From Hippophae tibetana (lineage: Eukaryota > Streptophyta > Magnoliopsida > Rosales > Elaeagnaceae), in assembly GCA_037013495.1 (NCBI GenBank), contig CM072811.1:41617452-41681451 (forward strand): DNA of 64,000 nucleotides, given 5' to 3'. Of this stretch, positions 36,855 to 46,903 are shown in pieces. Each line of letters opens with the position of its first letter. Position 1 is the stretch's first letter. The notes below the pieces were generated by a model, which searched no databases, was not told the origin of the DNA, and worked only from the letters and a program-made list of their open reading frames with translations. The position numbers and the translations under genes were made by a program.

Positions 36855-37050
36855 CAAAATATAATAATTATTACAACTTAAAGCCAACTAAGAACCTTGA
36901 AAGGGGTGCTCAGCTGCTCATAGTTATTGTGTATTTCATTATTGGTTTTGAGATTTCTGGATAGAAAGGTTTTCTATGCTGGAGTATTTCAGAGTATAGA
37001 GCTCTGGATTTCTATGTGTTCGTGTCCTTTCAAATGATAATAAGGGTTCC

Positions 37051-37057
37051 TTTTATA
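37051..37057 (-). promoter_or_regulatory. TATA box of the caulimovirid promoter
   Basis: TATAAAA on the - strand within tttataaaaggaaccc, in the non-coding region after the last viral gene, where the pregenomic-RNA promoter of caulimovirids lies. The poly(A) signal follows about 200 bp downstream. Activity unknown. Confidence 0.6.
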
Positions 37058-37699
37058 AAATAAAGAATTCCTGTTTACAAGGCTAAAATTATTATTTTAC
37101 CCTTGCTTTAATAATTCATCTGTTTTTTTACTTTAAAGGATATCCATTACTTTTTTCCTTGGCATATGCTGCCGACTAAGATGTGGGGTCTACATCTTTA
37201 TTTCTTTTGTAGTCTTCTATCGACAATTGCTTTCTTATTTTTCTTTGTCATTTTCTGTCGACGGTTCCTTTGATGACGTTGATGATAATGCATCTTCATC
37301 TTCTCGATCTTTGATACAGAGAATGCATCTATGGTCTTTGGTGGCTTTTCTGGCATAGAAGTAGAATACTTTCCATGTTTCTTAACCAATTTCTAGGTTG
37401 TTGCAATTAAAATTGGTTTCATATTTGGTGATTTTTTCACCATCTTCTTCTAACAGAGTCATGCCACTGTGAGAAATGATAATGACTTTACTGGTTAAAT
37501 AATTTACTTTAATCTTAGTAGAATTATCAATTTTCTTGAGTTCATAGTAAATTTGGCTTAGTATTTGTCCTCTTAATACACAGAGTTCTTTTATGTTAAA
37601 TTCCTTTTTTTGGAAGTACCCTTGGTTTGGAAACCTCTCTGTTTGTATTGGAAATCTCTATTTTGATGAAATGGTAGGGACTAATATTGCCTTCCTCAT

Positions 37700-38580
37700 T
37701 CCTGTCCATTAATTACCTAAAAAATCTAAGATAAACAAGTTTATTACCTGCTTTAATTTTTCTTCTGAAATTCTTAATTGCTCTTTCAAAATTTTCTGAG
37801 AAGTAATTTAAGTCACTTAAATTAATTCCTGGATATATATTTTCTATTAATCCTGCATAAAATGCTTTATACATAAAAATTGGATCAATTTCTTCCAATA
37901 TATTGAATTTACTTCATGTAGGAAATTCCTTGTATGTAGTATAAAATTTCATATCTTCAATATGTTTTTGGGTAGATTTTCTGGCTAAATTATAGAGACT
38001 TAACCATTGTATTTTGCTGAGGTTTTTGTATTGGTCTTTTCATCTTCAATGATTGGAGTAGTTCTAGGAGATGTCTCCCTGAATAGTATTGAATGTTTTA
38101 CTATTGTTGGTGTCTCTCGTGGAGATGTTTCTCTACATAGCAGTGGATGCCTTGCTATCTTTCCAAGATTTATCAATCTGCTTGGAGCTGTTGGTTGTTG
38201 TTGTAGTACTGCAGAATAGTTTCTTACTATCTCCTCTAGAGTTATTAGTTTTGGTGTTTTGTAGTTGGCATAACTACCTTCAATTTATATTCTATTGGTG
38301 AAGGCTCTATGAGTTACTCCACTAATTCCTAGAATAGATTTGCTAGCTTCTGCCCAGTTGTTATAAATTCCTAGTTTTGGGCCATTATAAACCACATAAA
38401 CTTTTTTTTGCTTCATCTGCCCAATTAGGCTTAGAAGTTTTTTGTGAACTGTTAGGTTCTTCCTTTTTTAACAGAGATTCCTCATTTGAGGTTCTGATCT
38501 CTAGAGATTGTTTTGAACAATTAAGTTCTTCCTGTTTTTTTCCTGTCTCCGTAAGAGATTTCTCGAGATATAGCAAATCG
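37700..38580 (-). pseudogene. Transactivator/viroplasmin-like remnant
   Basis: After RNase H the - strand carries a Lys/Glu/Ser-rich piece (38385..38576) and a second open piece (37713..37898) containing YKAFYAGLIENIYPG. The latter resembles the central part of caulimovirus translational transactivators, which allow re-initiation on the polycistronic viral RNA. Both pieces are short and separated by stops. Position (last gene before the promoter region) fits; sequence support is modest. Confidence 0.45.
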
Positions 38581-38689
38581 AGTTGTTCCTATAGGATTTT
38601 TATCTCCTTTTCTTTTATCTTGATCTTGATGTCAAGATGTTCCATTCTTGAATGCATAAAAATAGTTAGAGGTGCTAATTCTCTAATAA

Positions 38690-40200
38690 GAGCATAAACT
38701 AAGCTATTTTTATGTCCTGGAAGATGTTCAACATCAAAATTATAATGGTTGAACCATTGTTGCCATCTAACTAGTCTTCTTTATTTGTAATCACCTGCAA
38801 TATTAGTTCTTAAGAAATAGCCAAAAATTTTGTTATCTGTTCTAATAATGAATATGGAGCTTATGACATATATTGCAAATTTCTTAATAGCCTTTTTAAC
38901 AGCTAAATATTATTTTTCATTACTATGATAATTTAATTTTGAACCTTGGAAAGGTCCTAAGGTATATCTACAAAGATATTCATCTTTATCATATGTTTCA
39001 ATTATCATCATGTCATCTGGTCCTGGATGGTATAAAGTTGGTAAATGTTTTACGTTTTCTTTTTACTTTATCCATATATAGAGTATCTTCTTTTTTCCAT
39101 TTCCAAATATGATCTTTTTTCAATTTTGCTTATAATGGTTTTCTCATTTCTGCAAGTTTCTTGATATATGCTTTTGTATATGTTAAATATCTTAAAAATC
39201 TTTGTAATTGGTTTTTATCTTTTAATTCACTAGGAAAACCTTGAATATTATTTAGTATATGGGGTTATAGATTATGTTTTCCATCTTCAATTTCCAACCC
39301 TAAGTATTTACATTTTTGTTGAGCAAGTACTACTTTTTTTTAAATAGTGCAATGCCTTCTTTTCTACATTCTTGTAGAATGTTGATAATATCTAAATAAT
39401 GTTTATTTAATTCATTGCTGAAAACTAAAATATCATCTATCTAAACACAACAAATATCTTGTAATTTCTTAAAAATGTTATCCATATATCTTTGAAAAAT
39501 ACCTGAAGCTTGTTTTAATCCAAATGGTATAATTGTCCATTGGAATTTTCCTTAGAGACAACTAAATGCTGTTAATTTTTGGGATTCTTCATCTATCTTA
39601 TTTTCCAAAATCCAATTTTGCAATCAAAACTCGAGTTGGAATGAAGTATCCATCATCAATGGTTTCTTTATTCAATGCCTTGAAATTTATTACCATTCTT
39701 TTTTTTCCTCTTCTTTTCTCACCTTTTTCAACTAAAAATGTTGGACTAGAGTGATGTGAATTACTTGGTATTATGACTTTTAATTCCAAAAGTTCTTCAA
39801 TTTGTTTTCCAAATTAAATCCTGTCTTGGTTTTACTCTTATGACCTTATTAGGATCTCTTAATTTTATATTAACCATTGTTTTAGATTTATTTATTTTTG
39901 GATCCAAAGGATTTTCTGAACTGACTATTTTTAATAGTCTTCTAATGCCTATTAGGGCTTTGTCTTCCTGTATCTCATTGAGAAAAGAGTTTTGTTTTTA
40001 TTCTATATCTAATGAAATATTTTCTAAACAAAGTTTTTGTTTTTGTTGGTCTTCTATCTCACCAAGTTTTCGCTTTTTATGTTGTTGCATAAAAGTTGGG
40101 TTTGAGACAGTTAGAGCTTTCCTTACTTTAGAAACATATATTGTGTCTCCTTCTAAGATTGTGAGACTTATTTTGTCAAAATGTTGTGTGAAAGGTTGAT
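38690..40200 (-). pseudogene. Caulimovirid reverse transcriptase-RNase H remnant
   Basis: RT N-terminal motifs appear in 39598..39789 (SPTFLVEKGEKRRGKKRMVI; NFKALN; GYFIPTRV; AKLDFGK). The catalytic motif reads IDDI at 39429..39440 with a stop codon (TAG, 39441..39443) immediately before it. RNase H ends near 38697..38771 in RWQQWFNHYNFDVEHLPG, the conserved exit of pararetroviral RNase H. Additional stops and frameshifts exist across the thumb/connection region. Dead, but the layout is complete. Confidence 0.75.
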
Positions 40201-40243
40201 ATAAATTTAGGAAATTATTTCCTATTAATAAGTTTACTCTTGT

Positions 40244-40567
40244 TTATTGTTGGTATATGGTAGGAATGTGAAAGTTTTCTCCACCTATCATTATATCAGT
40301 ATCCTTTAATACCTGATTGAGTTTTATTGTAGTATTATTAGCAATTCTTAAAATTAAATATTTTGGTGCTTGTTTCCAGTTGTCTTCTAGAAATACATAT
40401 CTATTGGCTACACACATACTAGCACCTGTATCTATATATGCATATAAATGATAAGTGTTATAGCCTTTGAATTTTAGTCCTACTTTAATGTAAGTACTAT
40501 TTGGATCTATAATACTATACAAATCATTCATCTTTTGATAAAGATTATTCATAATTTGATATTTCAT
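40244..40567 (-). pseudogene. Caulimovirid aspartic protease remnant
   Basis: An open stretch of 107 codons with AYIDTGASMCVANRY. DTGA is the retropepsin active-site triad, in the expected place between the coat region and RT. The catalytic Asp is intact, but the frame is cut off from the downstream polymerase by stops. In the virus this enzyme processes the coat and pol polyproteins. Confidence 0.7.
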
Positions 40568-40599
40568 ATTCTGAGTCGGTTATTTCTTCTTCAGTTTCT

Positions 40600-42035
40600 T
40601 CCAATAGATAGATACTGTAAGTATCATCTATATCAGATTCCTCAATTGGTTCTAATTCCATTTTGAAAGCTTCTTTTAAGATTTTTGCTTTTTTGTGGAA
40701 ATTCTTTTTTATGTTGAAGTCTGCTTGAACATTCATTAGCATAATGTCCTTTCTCATTACAGATCCAACATCTGCATTTTTTTCTTTCCCGAAGGGCAAT
40801 AATTTCTTTTTTCAGAAGGTTTATAAATTTTTCTTCTAAAATATCTTTTCTTGTAATTTTCTCTATTGAGTCTCTTTTTATATTTTTGGAAATTTTTCTT
40901 TTTGAATTTATATTTTTTTAAATCTTTTATATTTTTTATATTTATATTTTTGTTTATAAGATTTTATGTTACATTCATATTTCTCTCGTATTCTAAAATC
41001 TCTTGTATCATAACAAATTTTATCATTTCCTCTTATTTGTTTATATTCTTTTCTTTCTTGACATTTTATAATAATTCAATCTCTAAGATTTCTTATTCTT
41101 TCCCCTAGAGTATCTGGTATAGTTTCTCTATTCCTTTGTTCCAAATTTTCTATTAGAGTTTTGTATAATGTTCGAGATAACTTTTGAAAAAACATTTCTT
41201 TATAGATTTTTTGTATAGAGGGTGGTAATTTATGGTAATACATTTCATATTCACAAATAAAAGAATCTATATAACACATGTTACAAATTTCCATATTTGT
41301 TAGATTCCATTTAGCTTCATTGATTTCATTTTCACTGGATTCAGTGATAGTCCTTCATTTATCTTCCCTAATAAATTCTTTGTATATTTCATTTATTACT
41401 GTATTCAAGTATTCTCTTTCCGTGGAAGCATTTCCTTGCATTAATAAATTTTGTTGATCTATTAAGTTTGAAAACCAAACTTTTACATTTCCTGTCATTT
41501 TATGTGCTATAAGCACTCTACAAGTTGAAGGATTTGTTTGGGTAGTTGGAGAAGTTTGTATGAGTACACTCATCCCACTAGACCATTCATCTAAAGCTTT
41601 TTTACTATCTCTTATATAATCTAAATCTAGAAGTTTAGATTTATAATTATCATGAAGTTTAAACTCTGGTGGAATACTACCTCTAGTTCCCCAATGCAAC
41701 CCTTCCTCCATTTTAGGTGGTTGTCTTCTTCTATATGTAGCATCAGGTTATTATGATCTTTGTCTATTCCTTTCCTCCCTATGTGGGTCAGTTCCTTCTT
41801 GGTAAGAGACTGGTAATGAAATTGGTTTCATATGACCTTTTGAGGTCATGTTTTTTGGTTCAGAATCAGTTTCACTGATTATTGTCATATCACCTTCTTC
41901 TTTGTTAGTACAAAGTTTTCCACTATAATGTTCTTCTATTTCTTCATTGGTTAATGTCAATAATTTGACCAATGTTTCTATATCCCTATTCTCAGGGTTC
42001 ATGAACTTTCTTTCTAATTCCTTTCTATATTCCAT
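40600..42035 (-). pseudogene. Caulimovirid coat-protein remnant with CCHC zinc knuckle
   Basis: Separate open pieces at 41751..42035 (acidic N-terminal part), 41355..41711 (MEEGLHWGTRG; WSSGMSVLIQTS; GNVKVWFSNLIDQQ), 41076..41294 (CNMCYIDSFICEYEMYYHKL) and a basic region form a coat-protein-like series. A complete Cys-x2-Cys-x4-His-x4-Cys knuckle is encoded at 40729..40770, the RNA-binding motif of plant pararetrovirus and retrotransposon capsid proteins. An acidic tail (ESDIDDTYS, 40545 on) follows, as in caulimovirus coat precursors. The pieces are in different frames, so no intact coat protein can be made. Confidence 0.65.
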
Positions 42036-42412
42036 TAAATTGAAATTATTTCTTTATTCTTAGATTGTTCTTCATTTTTCCTTTTCTCATTTTTAGCAAT
42101 TAAAGAATCTGGTTTCCTTGGTGGTTCTTCTTTTAATCCTTCTAATGGATCATATTTACAATCCATTTTTAGATTGTATACATCTTTTCTTAATTCTGAA
42201 AATTCTTTATGCATATTTTTTTGTAATTTATTATAACCATATTCCTTTATTTCTTTTAATATTTCTCTTTGTATATCTATTATTTCTTGTAAATATTTTG
42301 TGTTTGATTCCTGGACTAGATCCATTTCTTCTGTTAATAATTGTATAGTTTCAAATAATGTTGTTTGATTTTTTGTCACACATATTAGGCTTCCATTTAT
42401 TTCTAAATGCAT
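42035..42412 (-). pseudogene. Virion-associated-protein-like coiled-coil ORF
   Basis: An open 125-codon frame beginning MHLEINGSL. It is almost wholly helical and charged (heptad-like ETIQLL, LVQES, LQEIIDIQREILKEIKEY), with a Pro/Lys-rich tail. It sits between the movement and coat regions, where caulimoviruses encode the small virion-associated protein that oligomerises by coiled coil. Its stop overlaps the start of the next frame at 42035. It is one of the few viral frames here without internal stops; function inferred from position and composition. Confidence 0.45.
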
Positions 42413-42429
42413 ATTTTTTTATTTTATCC

Positions 42430-43340
42430 TTAAACATGATTTTTTCCTAATATACAATCATGAACTAATGCCTTCATTATTTTAACTTCATTTTCTAGTT
42501 TTTTAACTTTTTCTTGGTTAAAAGTTTCTCCTTCATGATCTATAAAAGTAAATCTTGGTATGCCATTAGTTTTGACAACATTACTATTTCTTTCTGTTAT
42601 TAAGGGTTTTTCTTTAATATCTAAATTCTATTCTTCTGGTATTTCAAAGTCTGTTAGTATTTTTGGTTTTATTATTTGTTCTAATTTCTTAAAAGTTTTA
42701 TCTATTTTTATGAATTCGTTTTGTCTATATATTGAACTATTATGACTATTTGTTAAAGAATATGGCACTAAATAATGTATTGAAAATGGATGATTTCCTT
42801 CTTTCATTAAATCTTTTTTTTTTCAAATTCATAAGCTAGACTTAATACTTGATTTAGATTTTTATCATGTATATTTATAGCAAATCTAGGGTACGTTGTA
42901 AATTTTTGTTTTTGGTATCTTAAATTACCATGGATCATTCCTAATAAAACATCCTATCTATTTATTATTCTATTGTCTAATAATGCTATTTTTTATCGAT
43001 CTATCTATCCTTTCTCTAAAATAAGTTTTTATTAATATTTGAATTCCTTCTAAATGGATGTATCCAATCTTTTATTTATCCTTGCGAGAAATTTTTGATA
43101 ATTTGTATAATATAGTTTCTTTATCAATTAATGATATATTATATCTTCATTTTACATCTGTAATTTTAATACTCATTTCTTTATTACTTATGCCATAATA
43201 AATTATATTTTTTCTAGGTAATAATTTTCTTAATAAAAATGATGGGTCTTTAAATTCATCTCCTTCTTTTAAGATTTAATTTTGCTTTTTGAATTTCTTC
43301 AATTTATTTTTTACTTATTACCATTTCTTGTAAAAAAACA
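42430..43340 (-). pseudogene. Caulimovirid movement protein (30K-type) remnant
   Basis: Broken reading on the - strand with runs such as GMIHGNLRYQKQKFTTYPRF and a preceding IHLEGIQI-like motif. These resemble the core of the 30K superfamily movement proteins that widen plasmodesmata. The C-terminal part is Lys/Glu-rich. Several stops and frameshifts interrupt the core, so it is not functional. The same region is present in the second copy (51200..52080). Confidence 0.55.
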
Positions 43341-43560
43341 TCCTGAAATGTTTTCTGTTTTTATGTCTAATATTTCTTGGTTTATTTTTTTTTCTCCTAT
43401 TTTTTTTAAACGTTAAGGATATTTTTTATGAGTGTTAATTTTAACTTTCATTATGTTTTTAGGGGTATTTATGAATTTTTTAAAACTTTAAGAATATTTA
43501 GGAAGATTCTTTAAACCTTAATGTATTTTTGATTTTTTACCCTTTTTAGATGATATTCTC

Positions 43561-44578
43561 TGAAATTGATTAGCATAGGGATGAGGGGAGCAGAACTTCG
43601 GTAGGACCAATTTGAAATTGATTAGAACGTTTAATTATGAAAAATAAAATAATTAAAATATTTCAAAATGATAAAAATATTAGAAAACTAAACTATAATA
43701 ATTTAAACCAATGTCACTAATATGTTGAATTAATAAATTATAACAATTAAAGCCAACGTGACTAATATATTGAATTAGTGAATTTCATTCTCTCTCTCTC
43801 TCTCTAGAGCTAAGAATGGTTTAATTGCCATGTTTCATGATGCTTTTTTATGTTTGGTGTGGATGCTATTCTTTGTTTCCTTACCTAATTTGATCAAAGC
43901 AATTGACTTTTCTATGCATCTTATTTCTTCCGGACAAATGATAAGGTTTATCCACCGACAAGTTCTAATAGTTTTTTATTTCCCTTTTTTATTCATAATT
44001 TTCTTAATCCATAAGAATAAATTCAACTACAAGTTCATATTAAAAAAAATAAAGATAAGTAGAATTTTACTAGCTTTAAAAAAAGATATTTTAAATTTTG
44101 ATTATTAGATAAAATAATACATATTTATTATCTTTTTATGAAAGAGTTATCAAAATCTAGAATATTTGATCAAATTTTAATGTTATTTTATTAAAAAAAT
44201 AAAAATAAATAATTTGTTTTAAAATAATAAGTAAATAAAAAATCAAATATTATAAAAATTATTATTAATAGTATTTCTTGTAAGAAGATGGAAGTAGCTG
44301 TGAGAAAAAATAATTTTTTAAACATTTATTTTCTACTGTCTACAAACAATTCTTCTGCAGGACTGATTAATCCAGTTGAGATGCTAAAACAAAATAACAA
44401 CTGAAAAGAACATTTATTTCAGATTAATAAAATCTAGATGGTAAACAGTAGTAGGTGCCATTAGGAAAAAGACTAAAGTAGTTTTAGTTTTATTAGATAC
44501 AATTGATTTAGAGCTTAACAAAAGAACATAGCAGAAGAGTCTTCCCATAAAAAGAAAAAACATATATGCATATTGGAG
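43561..44578. other. 3' flank of FAD3
   Basis: AT-rich DNA between the viral integrant and the FAD3 stop codon. A short CT microsatellite is at 43789..43806. The FAD3 3' UTR lies in the right-hand part (- strand); no single clear poly(A) signal was fixed. Open frames here show no homology. Confidence 0.4.
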
Positions 44579-45166
44579 TCAATTTGACTTGGTGTTATAT
44601 TTTTTATGAAGCTCCTGATCTGTTTGATAGAATACAACATCTCCAGTGTCACTGACATAGTGATCCTTTCTTATGCTTTCCATCAGATTCTTTAGCAAGT
44701 GAAATGGTATAGGCCCTGATCTTTTGGGCTCTCTATAATACTCTCCAAGCACATGCTTAGCTGCCTTTGTCTATAAAACAAAATTAAGTAACTAAGCATT
44801 AGTTATTAAGTTTTCAATTTATAATTGCCTCTTTTTTCAAGTAAGAATCTACTTACTGCTTCCACAAGATGATAATGTGGGATTTGTGGGAAGAGATGAT
44901 GTATAACATGTGTTCCTATATCATGATGAATGTTGTTAAATATTCCATAATCTCTATCAACTGTTGTAAGTCCTCCTCTTAAGTAACTCCATTCCTGTAA
45001 AATACATACAAACAATGAGAAAAAACAACTTAAAGAGAAGATGATTGTACATAATCGAATTGACCTCAAAGAGAAGATGATTGTACATAATCGAATTGAC
45101 CTCAAAATAACACGTTAATTGTACATAGTGTGCACACACACCTACATACATACATACATACATACA

Positions 45167-45200
<34 letters not shown>

Positions 45201-46778
45201 CATACATACATAGTATATTTAGAGTTATGTACAACTTCTAAATGCTATGTAAGGCTCGTACTTTAAAATCTCTACGTGTTATTTACCTTGCCTCTGTACC
45301 AAGGAAGTTTTTGCCCATAACCATGGTGATGCAAGTATGTTACAAAGTCCAGCCACATTACAAAGATCTAAGAGCAATAGCTTGTTCAGAAAATACTTGA
45401 AGATTAAAGAGAGTACATTGATTTGGAAGTCAATATAGAAGTAAGAAAAACTCACCCAGTATGGGATAGCATAGAGCTTTATCATTTGAACAGTACCAAA
45501 AACAAAAGACAAGTAAACAATAACAGCAACCGTTGTAAACCAGCAAAGAGTTGAAGTTATAACATGTGTTCTTTCCTGGGGAGCAAACAACTTGCTATAA
45601 GGGTTGAAGTGAGAACCTTCCTTTCCTGGACCTCTACTCCACTAAAATGGATCTCAGCAGAAAAGAAAAAGGAAATAAAGACAATTTAATTGTCAATTTT
45701 CTCAGCTACAAGTTCAGTATCAATAGAAAAATGAGCTTTCTCACCAGATAAAAGGGGTATGCAAATATTGGGAAAGGCACTGTGAACCTCATAAACCTAG
45801 TAAGTTGATCCAAATTCTTGTATAACTTTTCACTCAACTAAAAGAAAAAAGGATCAAAACAAATGAAAAATAGTTATCAATTTGTAAACGAACAACATGC
45901 AATAAAAATAGAGAAGCACTTACTGGAATCCACGACTCATCATTCTCAACATGTCCATGGTTTTGATGGTGTGTTCTGTGGCTAATTCGCCTGAATTGCA
46001 TTCATAAATGAGATTCAAAGAGTATTTGATTTCTCAAAGCTAAAATTAGTTACAAGAAACAGAGGTGGAGTGAAGTGCAATGTTAAGAAAACACAAATTT
46101 GCAATTTTTTCATCGACACTACATGTCAGAATCATCTAGAAACATCAATCGCTCCTCCATTTTCCAAAATGCACGATATATGTGGTGTGAGTGCAAAAAG
46201 TGTGCAAATTTATGTGTTATTAGACTTTTTAAGAAAGCCATTGGGATATATCATCACCATCCATTATAAGGTACAAGAATTGAAGAGTGCAAAATATGCC
46301 CAACAATGCTATTCAGCAAAGTACTGTCTGAAAAGCTTCCATGCCCACTGTACAATAAGAAAAATTACATTCAACATTAAGCCCATAAACAAAGTTAACA
46401 AAGATAGCTTTTTTATACAATGTGTAATACTCGTAAGTAAAGAAAATCAAATGGGTATTGAAAAAATGAGGGCTTTAGTGAATACCAATCATGTCCGATA
46501 ACAAAGATAGCCCAGAACATTGTTCCTTGAGCAATCCAGTAGAAGGGGTAAAAAATCCAATTGTTGAAGTGTGTAGCTAAGGAAACCAATACAAAAACTA
46601 CAAACAAATCTCTGAAAACATAACTCAGAGACCTCCATGGATTCTTAACCCAACAGTGCTTGGGAATAGCAGCTCGGATCTCTCCAATTCTGAATGGAGG
46701 AGGAACACTTGGATCAAAATCAATTTTATCGACAAACCCATCAACACCATTGGAAATGTGTTGTTTTTCTTCTCCCAT
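44579..46778 (-). CDS. FAD3: ER omega-3 fatty acid desaturase, FAD3
   Basis: Converts linoleate (18:2) to alpha-linolenate (18:3) on phosphatidylcholine in the ER. Eight exons (- strand): 46486..46778, 46258..46347, 45924..45990, 45745..45837, 45456..45641, 45287..45367, 44857..44994 and 44579..44770. All borders are GT-AG, and lengths of exons 2-7 (90, 67, 93, 186, 81, 138 bp) are the standard FAD3 pattern. The spliced frame is open for 379 aa, a normal length. All three histidine boxes are intact: HDCGH (96-100), HRTHH (132-136) and HVIHH (299-303). The start is the ATG at 46778 ([11 protein letters not shown]). The frame stays open to ATGs at 46805 and 46868, but a TATA box ends only 26 bp upstream of the latter. 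No chloroplast transit peptide, so not FAD7/8; a short basic C-terminus (KKYNTKSN) fits ER retention. One oddity: Asn126 replaces the usual His in PYHGW. Confidence 0.95.
45032..45103. repeat. 36-bp tandem duplication in FAD3 intron 6
   Basis: Two exact consecutive copies beginning aaagagaagatgattgta (45032 and 45068). Close to exon 7 but outside its acceptor. Confidence 0.9.
45143..45212. repeat. (TACA)n microsatellite in FAD3 intron 6
   Basis: About 17 TACA/CATA units with one interruption (tatata). A likely polymorphic marker inside the gene. Confidence 0.95.
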
Positions 46779-46894
46779 TTTCCCCAAAGGTGATTCCTTC
46801 TTCATTATCACCTTGGGTTCAGCGTTACTCTCACCCTTCTTATATATCTCCGATCCTGGGAATAGCATCTTAACAAATTTGACCCGTGTAGTTC

Positions 46895-46903
46895 TTTTAT
46901 ATA
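46895..46903 (-). promoter_or_regulatory. Probable FAD3 TATA box
   Basis: TATATAAAA on the - strand. Transcription about 30 bp downstream would start near 46870, leaving almost no leader for the ATG at 46868 and about 90 bp for the ATG at 46778. This favours the latter as the start codon. Confidence 0.5.

Larger units (their letters stand above)
36060..43560 (-). mobile_element. Endogenous caulimovirid (pararetrovirus) integrant, nearly full length, defective
   Basis: Read on the - strand from 43340 downward, remnants follow the order movement protein, virion-associated coiled-coil protein, coat protein with zinc knuckle, aspartic protease, reverse transcriptase, RNase H and transactivator-like protein. 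Then comes a non-coding region with TATA box and poly(A) signal, a leader and a tRNA-Met-like primer site. That order is characteristic of Caulimoviridae, plant dsDNA viruses with reverse transcription; no integrase is seen, as expected. About 7.5 kb, close to one genome length (7-8 kb). Many stops and frameshifts break every large gene. Borders are judged from loss of similarity to the second copy (about 43540) and from the leader (about 36060). Genus is uncertain; separate movement, coat, pol and transactivator parts recall caulimovirus/petuvirus-like layouts. Confidence 0.8.

Noticed and set aside
37198-37389. 63-codon basic frame on the - strand next to the viral promoter
   Set aside because: Lys/Arg-rich but no recognised family; could be the tail of the transactivator-like gene, but support is too weak to call separately.
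38007-38301. Overlapping + strand frames in the viral integrant
   Set aside because: Leu/Val/Ser-rich antisense readings of the transactivator-like region.
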